Made by a program: the position numbers and the translations under genes. A model generated the notes under the pieces. The model was not told the DNA's origin. It saw only the letters and a program-made list of their open reading frames with translations, and searched no databases. 64,000 nt of DNA from JACMLD01 sp038207265 (GTDB lineage: Bacteria > Bacteroidota > Bacteroidia > Chitinophagales > Chitinophagaceae), in contig JBBQZZ010000001.1 of the NCBI GenBank assembly GCA_038207265.1, positions 682,001 to 746,000 of the forward strand, given 5' to 3'. Within the stretch, counting starts at the first letter, position 1. Every line of letters starts with the position of its first letter. Shown here piece by piece: positions 9,391 to 18,200 of the stretch.

Positions 9391-10440
9391 ATGAAAAATT
9401 TAAAAAGATCCAATATTTCGCAGATCCTGTCAAAATTATTGCTACTGATATTCATTATTGCTGCAACAGACTGCAGATCACAATCAACCCCAAAACGTTC
9501 CCTGCTGGCACTTTCAAAAGCCAATCACAGCTTGTCAATTGTAGATCCTGCTACATTAAAAATTGTAGCCACTATTCCCGTTGGTGAAGATCCGCATGAA
9601 CTGGTTGCGTCTACAGATGGAAAGACAGCATACGTTTGTATTTATGGTGGTGGTAGTTTTCATGAGATAAATCTCATTGACCTGGTTGCGCAAAAGCCTT
9701 TATCCAATATTGATACAAGGCCCCTATTCGGCCCTCATGATATAACATTCGTAAACGGCAAAGCCTGGTTCACTGCGGAAGGCACCAAATCAATTGGTCG
9801 CTTTGATCCGGCAACAGGTAAACTGGATTGGAGCATGGGAACGGGTCAGGACAGAACTCATATGATTTATGTTTCGGCAGACACTAAAAGAATTTACACA
9901 ACCAACATTTCTTCGGGTACCGTCAGCATTCTAACCGATAGTTTGATTCAACCGGGAAGAATGGCACCGCCCGGTGCCAAACCAAGAGAGGAATGGATAC
10001 AAACCATCGTTCCTGTTGGCAGGGGCTCTGAAGGTTTTGATGTTTCACCGGATAAAACCGAGTTATGGACCGCCGCCAGTGAGGATGGCAGCATTGCTAT
10101 TGTGGATCTGAATGCCAAAAAATTGAAAACTAAAATAGATGCAAAAGTCAACGGCGCCAACCGGGTGAAGTTCACACCAGATGGAAAACAGGTATTTATT
10201 TCAAGTCTGCAAACAGGTGAGCTGGCAATATATAACGCTCAGACACACACGGAAATAAAAAGATTGAAACTGGGACGAGGTGCAGCAGGAATATTAATGG
10301 ATGCGGAAGGGAATCGTGCATTTGTTGCCTGCTCTGCCGACAACTATATAGCAATTATCAATCTTACAACACTAGAAGTGACGGGGAAGCTTGACGTGGG
10401 GGGTGTACCCGATGGTCTTGCCTGGGCGGTTCAACAGTAA
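9391..10440 (+). CDS. YVTN-family beta-propeller repeat protein, exported
   Basis: 349 residues from the ATG at 9391, which is followed by a signal-like segment (LLLLIFIIAATDCRSQ). A possible lipobox cysteine lies in TDC, but the fit is weak. The body consists of about seven propeller repeats of the YVTN type, for example LSIVDPATLKIVATIPVGED, KLDVGGVPDGLAWAV and HDITFVNGKAWFTAEG. Such proteins act extracytoplasmically as binding scaffolds or lactonase-like enzymes; no catalytic residues can be assigned. An earlier start at 9331 would add a hydrophobic leader without improving the signal. It stands alone between minus-strand genes. Confidence 0.8.
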   Translation: MKNLKRSNISQILSKLLLLIFIIAATDCRSQSTPKRSLLALSKANHSLSIVDPATLKIVATIPVGEDPHELVASTDGKTAYVCIYGGGSFHEINLIDLVAQKPLSNIDTRPLFGPHDITFVNGKAWFTAEGTKSIGRFDPATGKLDWSMGTGQDRTHMIYVSADTKRIYTTNISSGTVSILTDSLIQPGRMAPPGAKPREEWIQTIVPVGRGSEGFDVSPDKTELWTAASEDGSIAIVDLNAKKLKTKIDAKVNGANRVKFTPDGKQVFISSLQTGELAIYNAQTHTEIKRLKLGRGAAGILMDAEGNRAFVACSADNYIAIINLTTLEVTGKLDVGGVPDGLAWAVQQ

Positions 10441-10453
10441 TTCAGGCCCGTAT

Positions 10454-10897
10454 CTACCATAATTTTTTCATTTTAAACATTAGCATATATACCAGGCTGG
10501 CCAGGATCAATAATAAATGAATAACAAATACAAAATATTGCATCACTTCCACCCATTTATATTTTATGCCTGAAACAAGATGATAAACAGAAACGATTAT
10601 AACCATCAGCTCAAAACTTAAAAAAATTATTTCCCTGGTTTCGATAATATGATGTTGAATTTTTAATTGCCTGGTTATCCAATAACATAGAACAGCTGTT
10701 CCGGCCATGAGATTCACAAATGTGGTGAGAAAAGAAAGCTGCTGAATAAAATAACTTGTAATCCCTACGGCGAGGTATATAAACAAAGATAAAGACAAGA
10801 TTATTTTTACGTTTCGATCCGGGTTGCTCATCTTTGAATATAATACTTCCGCGTGTTGTTTAGTAATTGAAGCTGGGTCCTGATGTCCTTTCCACAT
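10454..10897 (-). CDS. Hypothetical integral membrane protein (four predicted helices)
   Basis: 147 residues from ATG at 10897; a TTG 36 bases upstream is in frame but less likely. After a hydrophilic N-terminus (MWKGHQDPASITKQHAEVLY) there are about four hydrophobic segments (IILSLSLFIYLAVGITSYF, FLTTFVNLMAGTAVLCYWI, IIFLSFELMVIIVSVYHLV, VFVIHLLLILASLVYMLMF). I do not recognise a family. It lies immediately downstream of the MFS gene of the TetR cluster on the same strand, so it may be the last gene of that unit. Confidence 0.6.
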   Translation of the reverse strand: MWKGHQDPASITKQHAEVLYSKMSNPDRNVKIILSLSLFIYLAVGITSYFIQQLSFLTTFVNLMAGTAVLCYWITRQLKIQHHIIETREIIFLSFELMVIIVSVYHLVSGIKYKWVEVMQYFVFVIHLLLILASLVYMLMFKMKKLW

Positions 10898-10963
10898 TAA
10901 TTGTATAACCAGAGAAAAGATTTCTATATACAAAATGCATTTATCATTAATTCATTAATCTTA

Positions 10964-12250
10964 TTACATTTCTACCTGCGCACTCAACTGCTCCTCTTCT
11001 TTAGGGACTATCTTTTCCGTATTTTTAGATTTAACCAGCGTACTTACGCGGTAGACCAATACTATACTTATCATCGAAATAACAACAATAATATAACCAA
11101 GTGTATTGTAATGTTCCAATGGACTAAAATTATTTTTTTGCACTACAATCATTCCGGCAACTGCCGCTGCTATACCACCTGCTATCTGTTGCAATGATGA
11201 ATTGATACTCATAAATGCGCCACGGTCCTGCACATCCGGAATTGCGCTTACCAGTGCAGTAGATGGTATGATTCGGCTCATGACACCGGCCATCATTAAC
11301 ACATTAAAAGTAACCACCAGCCAGAATGGGGTTGTACCCAGGTTGGTGTACAGCACAACCATTATCATCATCCAGATCGATGCAACCATCAATATCTGAA
11401 ACTTATCTATTCTATCACTCAATTTACCAATCAATGGCATTACGACTAAAGTACTGAGCCCCGATATCATAAATACGAGTGGCAATTGAACCTGGGTAAT
11501 TCGCAGGTTATTGATAGCAAAAGCGCTGCCCAATGGCATCATCATGTATCCACCTATTGATAACAAAGCGGTGGCCGTAAAACCAATACGGTAATTCTTT
11601 TTTGCAATGGTATGCAATAAATGAAGGAATGCAGATTTATCCTGCTGTATTGCAAGATGTGCTGTCAGTGGTTGTAATTTGACCGCTATCATCAATGCTA
11701 TGATGATTGCCATTGCAGCCACCCACAGGAAGGGAGTATGCCAACCCCAAGCATTGGCCAGGTACAGCCCAATTGGTATACCAAGAATTTGACTGGCGCC
11801 AAAACCCATTTGTAAGAAACCCATTACACGACCCCGTTGTTGCAGGCTGAATAAATCCGCTACAATGGCCATCGAAATAGACCCAATAACACCACCAAAT
11901 AACCCGGTAATAATTCTTGCACCTACCAGCAACGGATAGGATTTGGCAATACCGCATAATATGGTTCCGGCTATAAAACCAATATAAAAAAACAACAACA
12001 GCTTCTTGCGATCAAATTTATCTGCAAATCCAGCTGTTAATAATCCTGAAATACCTGCACTGAATGCATAGGCAGAAACAGCCATTCCAAAATGCGAAGG
12101 TTTAATGGTGAGCGATTTCATTAGAATGTCTCCTAAAGGCGACATGACCATGAAATCAAGTATGACAGTGAACTGTGTTATCGCCAAAATAAAAACGGCA
12201 AATTTTTGGTAAGCGGTAAATGGTATAACGGGATGCTTTTTTTCATTCAT
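10964..12250 (-). CDS. MFS transporter, drug-efflux type
   Basis: Twelve-helix major facilitator of about 428 residues starting at MNEKKHPVIPFTAYQKFAVF (ATG at 12250; a longer frame to 12289 adds a polar extension without support). Conserved features: ILDFMVMSPLGDIL in helix 1, GFADKFDRKKLL (the GxxxDRxGR-like loop 2-3 motif), GARIITGLFGGVIG, and a second-half repeat GKLSDRIDKFQILM. The similarity is to proton-driven drug or metabolite exporters. It follows the HMA-like gene and a TetR repressor on the same strand with short gaps, so it is likely controlled by that repressor and by its ligand. Confidence 0.88.
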   Translation of the reverse strand: MNEKKHPVIPFTAYQKFAVFILAITQFTVILDFMVMSPLGDILMKSLTIKPSHFGMAVSAYAFSAGISGLLTAGFADKFDRKKLLLFFYIGFIAGTILCGIAKSYPLLVGARIITGLFGGVIGSISMAIVADLFSLQQRGRVMGFLQMGFGASQILGIPIGLYLANAWGWHTPFLWVAAMAIIIALMIAVKLQPLTAHLAIQQDKSAFLHLLHTIAKKNYRIGFTATALLSIGGYMMMPLGSAFAINNLRITQVQLPLVFMISGLSTLVVMPLIGKLSDRIDKFQILMVASIWMMIMVVLYTNLGTTPFWLVVTFNVLMMAGVMSRIIPSTALVSAIPDVQDRGAFMSINSSLQQIAGGIAAAVAGMIVVQKNNFSPLEHYNTLGYIIVVISMISIVLVYRVSTLVKSKNTEKIVPKEEEQLSAQVEM

Positions 12251-12260
12251 GCTTATATTT

Positions 12261-12488
12261 TTATTCCAGCTCCGAACATTCGAAACCAAGGTGATTTATA
12301 ATTGATATGATTTGATCGGGAGTTAGTGTATCGGATATAATTCGTAAAACACAGTCAATATCGTGTTGATCAATATTCCATTTATCTATAGCATCAACGG
12401 AATTCAATAAATCCTCAATAAGTATTTGATCAAATTTAGTCTGGATATTGGTTTTGAATACAAGTATGTTATTTGCAGTTGTTACCAT
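12261..12488 (-). CDS. Small HMA-like (ferredoxin-fold) protein lacking the metal-binding CxxC
   Basis: 75 residues from MVTTANNILVFKTNIQTKFD (ATG at 12488). The sequence resembles heavy-metal-associated domain proteins common in Bacteroidota (ILVFKTNI..., KWNIDQHDIDCVLRI, IINHLGFECSELE), with the usual beta-alpha-beta-beta-alpha-beta spacing. The CxxC copper site is absent; two single cysteines remain (in IDCVL and FECSE). The role is unknown. It lies between the TetR and MFS genes with short gaps on both sides, so it is almost certainly co-transcribed with them. Confidence 0.7.
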   Translation of the reverse strand: MVTTANNILVFKTNIQTKFDQILIEDLLNSVDAIDKWNIDQHDIDCVLRIISDTLTPDQIISIINHLGFECSELE

Positions 12489-12519
12489 AGTAATAAGGTT
12501 TATGTTTAAATTGATTTGA

Positions 12520-13110
12520 CTATTTTGCAAGGGCCTTAATCACCAGCCGAAATGCCTCATCCATTGCCTTCTTTGATAATTTAAAAGGAGCACCACCAAT
12601 ACTTTTTCCCTCACTATGAAACCGAAGTAAAGTATACAATGGTCCATAGGCAACGCTCCAGAAAACTTCCAGCGATACAGGGGCCAGTTCCTTTTTCTTT
12701 ATAGCGTTTTGAAAAAAGCCGTGCATAGCTGCCTGGAATCCTTTCAGGCTCTCTTTTAAAATATGATCACCATGAGGCGAATGCCTGATTACTTCATAAC
12801 AAGCAACTTCTTCTGTACACTCCATTGCGAACCTTGCCCTGTTTTCCCATTGCTTTCTTAATCCTTCTTTAAAAGACATGCCTGGTGAAAAATCCTTCAA
12901 CGTCTCGCTAAAATATTTTATTCCAATGTCTACTCCGATTTTCTTAATAAGATCATCCTTATCCTTGTAATAGATGTACAAGGTAGCCACCGAAATACCG
13001 CAGGCCTTTGCAAGCCTGTTCATACTAAAGTCCTGGAAACCGTCTGCTACCAGCATTTTAACAGCTTCGTCTTTTACCAGTAATTCTTTGCCGGCGTTTC
13101 TTGTGCGCAA
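12520..13110 (-). CDS. TetR/AcrR-family transcriptional repressor
   Basis: 196 residues. The N-terminal helix-turn-helix is clear: DEAVKMLVADGFQDFSMNRL followed by AKACGISVATLYIYYKDKDDLIKK (residues about 17-60). The C-terminal ligand-binding part is variable, as usual. The start codon is TTG at 13110: no ATG precedes the conserved domain, the N-terminus MRTRNAGKELLV fits relatives, and a promoter box lies just upstream. It heads a minus-strand unit with the HMA-like gene and the MFS exporter. An imperfect palindrome next to its -7 box points to autorepression and control of the exporter. Confidence 0.88.
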   Translation of the reverse strand: MRTRNAGKELLVKDEAVKMLVADGFQDFSMNRLAKACGISVATLYIYYKDKDDLIKKIGVDIGIKYFSETLKDFSPGMSFKEGLRKQWENRARFAMECTEEVACYEVIRHSPHGDHILKESLKGFQAAMHGFFQNAIKKKELAPVSLEVFWSVAYGPLYTLLRFHSEGKSIGGAPFKLSKKAMDEAFRLVIKALAK

Positions 13111-13127
13111 GGGAAATGTTTTAAAAA

Positions 13128-13150
13128 CAAATATAAGTGAATGCTCGCTT
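13128..13150 (-). promoter_or_regulatory. -7 box plus TetR-type operator in front of the TetR gene
   Basis: TATATTTG (minus strand, 13135-13128) matches the Bacteroidota -7 consensus. It touches the imperfect palindrome AAGTGA-ATGC-TCGCTT at 13135-13150 (half-sites AAGYGA), similar in shape to TetR/AcrR operators of the AGTGA-type. A repressor bound here would block polymerase. The sequence symmetry is seen; the binding is inferred. Confidence 0.45.
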
Positions 13151-13280
13151 ATTTATAAAATATTTTTTTGTAACCTTAGCTAGCCATATTTCTTATTATG
13201 ATTGATCAAAATATAAAACACCTGTTTATAAAACAGTAGGATTATGTTATGCATGCAAAACCAACAATCATGCATTTAAT

Positions 13281-13772
13281 TCAGGGCAGTTGCCATTCTG
13301 GTCTGATGAAATGGCAGGTATATCCATATGGGTTTTTCTGAAGATAATCCTGGTGTTCCTTCTCCGCGTTCCAGAAATCGCTGGCAGGCACTACTTCAGT
13401 AACGATAGCACCCGGCCATTTACCGGAGGTTTCCATTTCTTTGATCAATTGCTCAGCGGTTAACTGTTGTTGTTCATCCATGTAGAAAATAGCTGAGCGG
13501 TAAGAAGTGCCCCTGTCGTTACCCTGCCTGTTTTTAGTAGTGGGATCATGTATCTGGAAGAAGAATTCAAGCAATACCCGGTACGATAATATTGCCGGGT
13601 CAAAAACAATTTCAATGCCTTCAGCATGTGTGCCATGATTCCTGTAAGTAGCATTTGGCACATCCCCGCCTGTATATCCTACCACTGTTGAAATGACACC
13701 GTCAAGATGCCGTATCAATTCCTCAACGCCCCAAAAACATCCTCCCGCCAGTATCGCTTTTTCTGTACTCAT
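13281..13772 (-). CDS. msrA: Peptide-methionine (S)-S-oxide reductase
   Basis: Repairs methionine-S-sulfoxide in oxidised proteins with thioredoxin-type reductants. 163 residues from MSTEKAILAGGCFWGVEEL; the catalytic GCFWG motif places the nucleophilic cysteine at residue 12. Other family blocks are present: VVGYTGGDVPNATYRNHGTH, HDPTT, GTSYRSAIFY and the AEKEHQDYLQKNP segment. A longer frame reaches a TTG at 13793, but that codon overlaps a consensus -7 box, so the ATG at 13772 is the start. It appears to be monocistronic. Confidence 0.95.
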   Translation of the reverse strand: MSTEKAILAGGCFWGVEELIRHLDGVISTVVGYTGGDVPNATYRNHGTHAEGIEIVFDPAILSYRVLLEFFFQIHDPTTKNRQGNDRGTSYRSAIFYMDEQQQLTAEQLIKEMETSGKWPGAIVTEVVPASDFWNAEKEHQDYLQKNPYGYTCHFIRPEWQLP

Positions 13773-13790
13773 AATTTGTTTATTTGAATC

Positions 13791-13798
13791 CAAAGATA
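13791..13798 (-). promoter_or_regulatory. -7 box TATCTTTG upstream of msrA
   Basis: Exact match to TAnnTTTG on the minus strand, 19 bases before the msrA ATG. The transcript would start close to 13785. No strong -33 element is visible. Its position decides the msrA start codon. Confidence 0.5.
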
Positions 13799-13876
13799 AA
13801 TACCACTAGCTATTAAGGCTTGCCTTTCTTAACAACCATCAAATAATATTGTTTAAGAAATGATCTTTCTGCTTTA

Positions 13877-14353
13877 TTAACCAATCTTTTTCTTCAACTG
13901 TGCCTGCAGGTGGTTTTGAAATGTTTCTGCCTGTTTGGTACTCATATTTAGTTCGTAGGAAAGATTTTTTTCATCAACTGTAATAACCCGTTGAGATCGG
14001 ATGGTCTTGGTATCGTTGTCTATGTATTTACTATTGAAAACAAAACGGCCCTTATCATGTTCCGCCAATTCATAGGTTTCGGTCCGGCCCGCATACTGGG
14101 CACTGACCAACATTATCTTTTCATCTTTTAGCAGAACAAACCCAGTGTCCCAAAAAACCGTTTTGGCATTGTCTGCCGTGTCGTTCCTATACCATGTATG
14201 TTGTGTGAAATGAATGGTATCCTTATCTGGATCCGCCTGGAATTTCCATGATTCTTTATATACTGTTGCCTGAATAGTGGGGAATTTTGCAAAACCCTCT
14301 CCTTCCCAGTTACCCGGCAGTAGTTTTTTTAATGATTCAAATATTTTTTTCAT
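13877..14353 (-). CDS. Nitrobindin-like heme-binding beta-barrel protein (DUF1794/THAP4-like)
   Basis: 158 residues without a signal peptide. The N-terminus contains LPGNWEGEGFAKFPTI (residues 12-27), the G.W.G.G...FPTI signature of the nitrobindin / fatty-acid-binding-like family, followed by the alternating strands of a ten-stranded barrel. Characterised relatives bind ferric heme and handle nitric oxide or peroxynitrite; I cannot verify the proximal histidine by eye. It lies beside msrA, which would fit an oxidative or nitrosative stress role, but there is no shared operon signal (104-base gap). Family assignment is good; ligand is inferred. Confidence 0.7.
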   Translation of the reverse strand: MKKIFESLKKLLPGNWEGEGFAKFPTIQATVYKESWKFQADPDKDTIHFTQHTWYRNDTADNAKTVFWDTGFVLLKDEKIMLVSAQYAGRTETYELAEHDKGRFVFNSKYIDNDTKTIRSQRVITVDEKNLSYELNMSTKQAETFQNHLQAQLKKKIG

Positions 14354-14401
14354 ACTTAAGTTCTCATTTAATTATTTTGGCTTATTTCAAATATGCTGAG
14401 T

Positions 14402-14642
14402 AATGAACCACAAAGGCACAAAAACACAGAATAATATTAAGTATCATTTGATCATAAAAGCGTCGTGAAAGGGTTTTTAAAATGAAAGAGCCGCTACAAC
14501 TCTTAAAAACACCAGGTATCATTTTCAAAATCTCCTTGTATTCCTCCGTGTTCACCGGGTCCCTGTAGTTATTCTTATTTCCAGACAGGTGAAAATAAAA
14601 CTTTAGCTACTTTGATGTATCCTTTGTATTCTGTGGTTCATT
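14402..14642. repeat. Inverted-repeat-bounded intergenic element
   Basis: AATGAACCACA at 14402-14412 is matched by its exact complement TGTGGTTCATT at 14632-14642, and the similarity continues inward (AAGGCACAAA against GAATACAAAG). The 240 bases between contain no coding frame. Sequences of this kind (AACCACAAAGGCACAAA...) recur between genes in Bacteroidota, so this may be a small non-autonomous repeat element. Copy number cannot be assessed from one window. Confidence 0.45.
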
Positions 14643-14764
14643 TTTTATAATAAGAACTAAATTAATAATATATTAGATGGCTGATAGCTAAATTTCGCCT
14701 TCATTGAATTAATTTAACTGCTTTGCCAATTACACAGATTAACACCGGGAAGAATAACATAAAA

Positions 14765-16186
14765 ATGAATAGCAACCGGTACATCAATACGCTTGCGATC
14801 ATTGCTTCATTGGGTGGGTTTCTCTTTGGATATGATACGGCTGTTATATCCGGAACCATCAATTTCGTCAGCAGCCAGTTTCAATTAGATGCAGCCGGCA
14901 CGGGCTGGTATGTAAGTTCTGCATTGGTGGGTTGCATAGCAGGCGTATCTGTAGCAGGAATACTAAGCGATGCGTATGGCAGGAAAAAAGTGCTCATTTT
15001 GTCGGCGCTATTTTTTGGCATTTCCGCTATTGGTTGTGCGTTCGCAGGGGGTTTCTCATCACTTGTTATATACAGGCTTATCGGCGGTTTAGGAATCGGG
15101 GTTGCATCCATGTTATCTCCTTTGTATATTTCAGAATTATCTCCTTCACATAAAAGAGGCAGATTGGTAGCGTTATACCAATTTGCTATTACGCTTGGTA
15201 TTCTTTGCTCTTATTTCAGTAACGCTTACCTGTTAAAACTTTCGCATGCTGCTGTACTATCAGGCACTACCGGTCTTATACATACGATTATGGTATCTGA
15301 AGCCTGGCGCAGCATGCTTGGCACTTCAGCATTGCCTGCTTTCCTTTTCCTGGTACTATTATTCTTTGTTCCCGAAAGCCCGCGCTGGCTCACATTAAAA
15401 GCACATGAACCCGAGGCACTGCGTATATTAAAAAAAATCATTCCTGCGGAACAGGCACAAAAAGAAATCAGCGATATCAAAGCAGGCATTGCAAAAGAAA
15501 CAGGTGGCTTCAGGATATTATTCCAGGGCGGGTTCAGGATTGCCATCATCATAGGTGTTTCTTTAGCTTTTCTTACCCAGGTAAGTGGTATCAATGCCAT
15601 TATATATTATGGGCCCAGGATAATGGAAGAAGCAGGATTAAAAACTGACGCCGCGCTGGGTGGACAAGTAATTATAGGAATAGTAAATGTTTTGTTCACA
15701 TTGATTGCCATCTGGAAAATAGATAACCTGGGAAGAAAACCATTGTTACTGGCAGGGGTGATTGGTATTATCAGTTCACTATTAATACTTGGTTCATTGT
15801 TTTATTTTAATGTTACCAATACCTGGCTATTACTTACGTTTATTTTGCTGTTCATTGCCTGCTTCGCATTTTCCTATGGTCCGGTTATCTGGGTATTGTT
15901 ATCAGAAATATTTCCAACAAAAATCAGGGGCAAAGCTATGTCACTGGCCATTTTTTCATTGTGGATTGGAACAGCGTTGGTTGGTCAATTAACCCCTTAC
16001 TTATTAAAAACGTTGAAAGCTGCAGGAACATTCTGGTTATTTGCTGCGATGACCGCTCCGGCTCTTTATCTTGCTTTAAAAATTATTCCTGAAACAAAAG
16101 GCAAATCACTTGAAGACATTGAAAAGTATTGGTTGAATTTAAAAACATCGACTGAAAATAAAAATGCTGTCCATGAGGTTGAATAA
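14765..16186 (+). CDS. Sugar-porter family MFS transporter (XylE/AraE-like)
   Basis: Proton-linked monosaccharide importer of the inner membrane, about 473 residues from MNSNRYINTLAIIASLGGFL (ATG at 14765; the 14 extra codons upstream are unsupported). Twelve helices and the sugar-porter signatures are present: GGFLFGYDTAVISG in helix 1, GRKKVLILSA, RLIGGLGIGVASMLSPLYIS, PESPRWL after helix 6, QVSGINAIIYYGPRI in helix 7 and PETKGKSLEDIE at the C-terminus. It opens a five-gene plus-strand operon, so its substrate is likely what the downstream dehydrogenase and CoA enzymes process. The exact sugar cannot be read from sequence. Confidence 0.93.
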   Translation: MNSNRYINTLAIIASLGGFLFGYDTAVISGTINFVSSQFQLDAAGTGWYVSSALVGCIAGVSVAGILSDAYGRKKVLILSALFFGISAIGCAFAGGFSSLVIYRLIGGLGIGVASMLSPLYISELSPSHKRGRLVALYQFAITLGILCSYFSNAYLLKLSHAAVLSGTTGLIHTIMVSEAWRSMLGTSALPAFLFLVLLFFVPESPRWLTLKAHEPEALRILKKIIPAEQAQKEISDIKAGIAKETGGFRILFQGGFRIAIIIGVSLAFLTQVSGINAIIYYGPRIMEEAGLKTDAALGGQVIIGIVNVLFTLIAIWKIDNLGRKPLLLAGVIGIISSLLILGSLFYFNVTNTWLLLTFILLFIACFAFSYGPVIWVLLSEIFPTKIRGKAMSLAIFSLWIGTALVGQLTPYLLKTLKAAGTFWLFAAMTAPALYLALKIIPETKGKSLEDIEKYWLNLKTSTENKNAVHEVE

Positions 16187-16943
16187 AAAAGTTGCCGTTA
16201 TAACGGGATCAGCCAATGGCATCGGGCTTGCCATAGCGGAAGCATTCGCTATGGAAGGCGCAGCTGTAATAGGTTCCGATACAGACGAGGAAAAATGTTC
16301 ATTTGAAATGAACCGGGTAAATTCCGGGGGTTCCCTGGTTCGCAGTATAAAATGTGATGTGGGTAAAACGGAAGACGTAAACAAATTGATCAATTATTGT
16401 ATCACAGCATTTGGAAGAATAGATATTTTGGTTAATAATGCCGCCATACCCATCGCGGGCAATATTATGGAGATGCCCGAAACGGATTGGGATCTATTAA
16501 TGAATGTAAATCTTAAAAGTGTTTTTCGAACTATTAAAGTTGCATTGCCTTATATGACCAGGCAGGGATCCGGAAGTGTGATCAATATTTCATCAACACA
16601 AGCTTTTCGTAGCTGGAATAACTGGACCGCTTATGCAGCTGCAAAAGGTGCAATTCTATCCATGACCAATCAACTGGCCGGTCAATTTGGTGAATACAAT
16701 GTTCGGTTCAACAGCATTTCTCCGGGTGCTATTCTTACCCCTTTGAATGAAGCGAGGGCAAAAAAAGAAGGGCCGGGTTTTTTGGATAAAAGTGCGGCTA
16801 TGCATGCACTTAAGAGAATGGGTACCCCGCAGGAAGTGGCCATGACAGCAGTTTTCCTTGCTTCTGATGAAGCCAGGTTTATCACTGGTGAAGATATTAA
16901 GGTTGACGGGGGATTGTGTACACTTCCCCGTTATATTGAATAA
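16164..16943 (+). CDS. Short-chain dehydrogenase/reductase, probable sugar 1-dehydrogenase
   Basis: NAD(P)-dependent SDR of 259 residues. Cofactor motif TGSANGIG (14-21), NNAA (91-94), catalytic serine in NISS (141-144) and YAAAK (157-161). The aspartate at the end of strand 2 (IGSDTDE) suggests NAD preference. The C-terminal segment FLASDEARFITGEDIKVDGG is typical of classical SDRs. The start overlaps the transporter gene by 23 bases (ATG 16164) or 14 bases (ATG 16173, giving MRLNKKVAVITG, also plausible), a sign of translational coupling. By context it would oxidise the imported sugar to a lactone or a sugar alcohol to a ketose; this is inference. Confidence 0.88.
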   Translation: MLSMRLNKKVAVITGSANGIGLAIAEAFAMEGAAVIGSDTDEEKCSFEMNRVNSGGSLVRSIKCDVGKTEDVNKLINYCITAFGRIDILVNNAAIPIAGNIMEMPETDWDLLMNVNLKSVFRTIKVALPYMTRQGSGSVINISSTQAFRSWNNWTAYAAAKGAILSMTNQLAGQFGEYNVRFNSISPGAILTPLNEARAKKEGPGFLDKSAAMHALKRMGTPQEVAMTAVFLASDEARFITGEDIKVDGGLCTLPRYIE

Positions 16944-16962
16944 ATGAAAACGACATTATACA

Positions 16963-18174
16963 ATGAACCAGGCGTTAGCAGGAATAAAAGTGCTGGATTT
17001 TTCCCAGTTATTGCAGGGACCTTATGCTTCACAAATGCTGGGCGATTTAGGAGCTGATATTATAAAAGTGGAACGGATAGGCCAGGGTGATATCTACAGG
17101 GGCATGACCTTTCAGAATAAATGGATAGCGGGTGATGAGTCTCCCTGCTTTATGGCATGGAACCGTAACAAACGTTCTATATCTGTTGATGTAAAAAAAC
17201 TGGAAGGAAAAGAAATCATTTTTAAATTAATTGCGCAGGCTGATTTTATATTGGAAAATTTCAGACCTGCTGTAATGGAACGATTGGGTTTCGGTTATGA
17301 AGCCTGTAAAAAAATCAATCCTAAAATAATTTATTGTTCCGCATCCGGCTGGGGAAGTGATGGACCTTATTTAAAAAGACCCGGACAAGATTTGCTGGTG
17401 CAAAGTGTGAGTGGTGCTATCATGACCAGCGGAAAAAAATCGGACGGCGCTGTTGCCCTGGGTACAGCACTCTGTGACCAGGTAAATGCATTGAACTGCG
17501 TGTATGCAATGCTGGCAGCACTTTATTACCGGGAAAAGACGGGAATTGGCCAGGAAATAAAAACAAATCTTTTATCATCCGCTATTGCTTTCCAGATGCA
17601 GGATTATTTTACCATGCATAATATGGGTGTTGTATTTGAAAGACCCGAATCAGGTATAGGTCACCCCGGCAATCCTGCGCCATTTGGAACCTACAAAACC
17701 AAAGATGGTTACCTGGCCATAGCCATGAATCCATTCGACAAACTGGTTGAGGCCCTGGGAGACAATAGCCTACTATCTTACAACCACCCACAAACGCTTT
17801 TTGATAAAAGAGATGAAATTTTCTACCGGATACAGGAGATAACGGTTACCAAAACCACTTCAGCATGGCTGAACATTATGCTGCCACTGGATCTGTGGGT
17901 ATCACAGGTAAATAAACAGTCCGATGTAGCAGACGACCCACAGGTAAAACACAACCAGACATTTGTTGAGATAGAACATCCCAAAGCTGGTAAACTAACG
18001 GTGACCAATATACCGTTTACGATGAGCGAAACACCGGGTGCCATCACCAGACCCTCACCAATGATTGGTGAACACGGACCGGAAATACTGGCCGAACTGG
18101 GTTATAGTGAAACACGCATCAATAAATTGAAAGAAGATAAAATTATTACTGTTGAAGAGTTGACTTCTAAATAA
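16963..18174 (+). CDS. Class III CoA-transferase (CaiB/BaiF family)
   Basis: 403-residue transferase that moves CoA between carboxylic acids. It opens with GIKVLDFSQLLQGPYASQML and DLGADIIKVERIGQGDIYR, the N-terminal hallmark of the family. The catalytic aspartate that forms the acyl-anhydride in formyl-CoA transferase corresponds to Asp172 in LGTALCDQVNAL. Other typical segments are ENFRPAVMERLGFGYE, ASGWGSDGPY and PGNPAPFGTYKTKDGYLAIA. Length is normal. It sits 20 bases after the SDR gene and 26 before the hydratase gene, clearly the same operon. The acid substrate is unknown; presence next to a sugar transporter is unusual. Confidence 0.92.
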   Translation: MNQALAGIKVLDFSQLLQGPYASQMLGDLGADIIKVERIGQGDIYRGMTFQNKWIAGDESPCFMAWNRNKRSISVDVKKLEGKEIIFKLIAQADFILENFRPAVMERLGFGYEACKKINPKIIYCSASGWGSDGPYLKRPGQDLLVQSVSGAIMTSGKKSDGAVALGTALCDQVNALNCVYAMLAALYYREKTGIGQEIKTNLLSSAIAFQMQDYFTMHNMGVVFERPESGIGHPGNPAPFGTYKTKDGYLAIAMNPFDKLVEALGDNSLLSYNHPQTLFDKRDEIFYRIQEITVTKTTSAWLNIMLPLDLWVSQVNKQSDVADDPQVKHNQTFVEIEHPKAGKLTVTNIPFTMSETPGAITRPSPMIGEHGPEILAELGYSETRINKLKEDKIITVEELTSK

Positions 18175-18200
18175 AAAAGAACTTTTTTTAATTGCAACAA

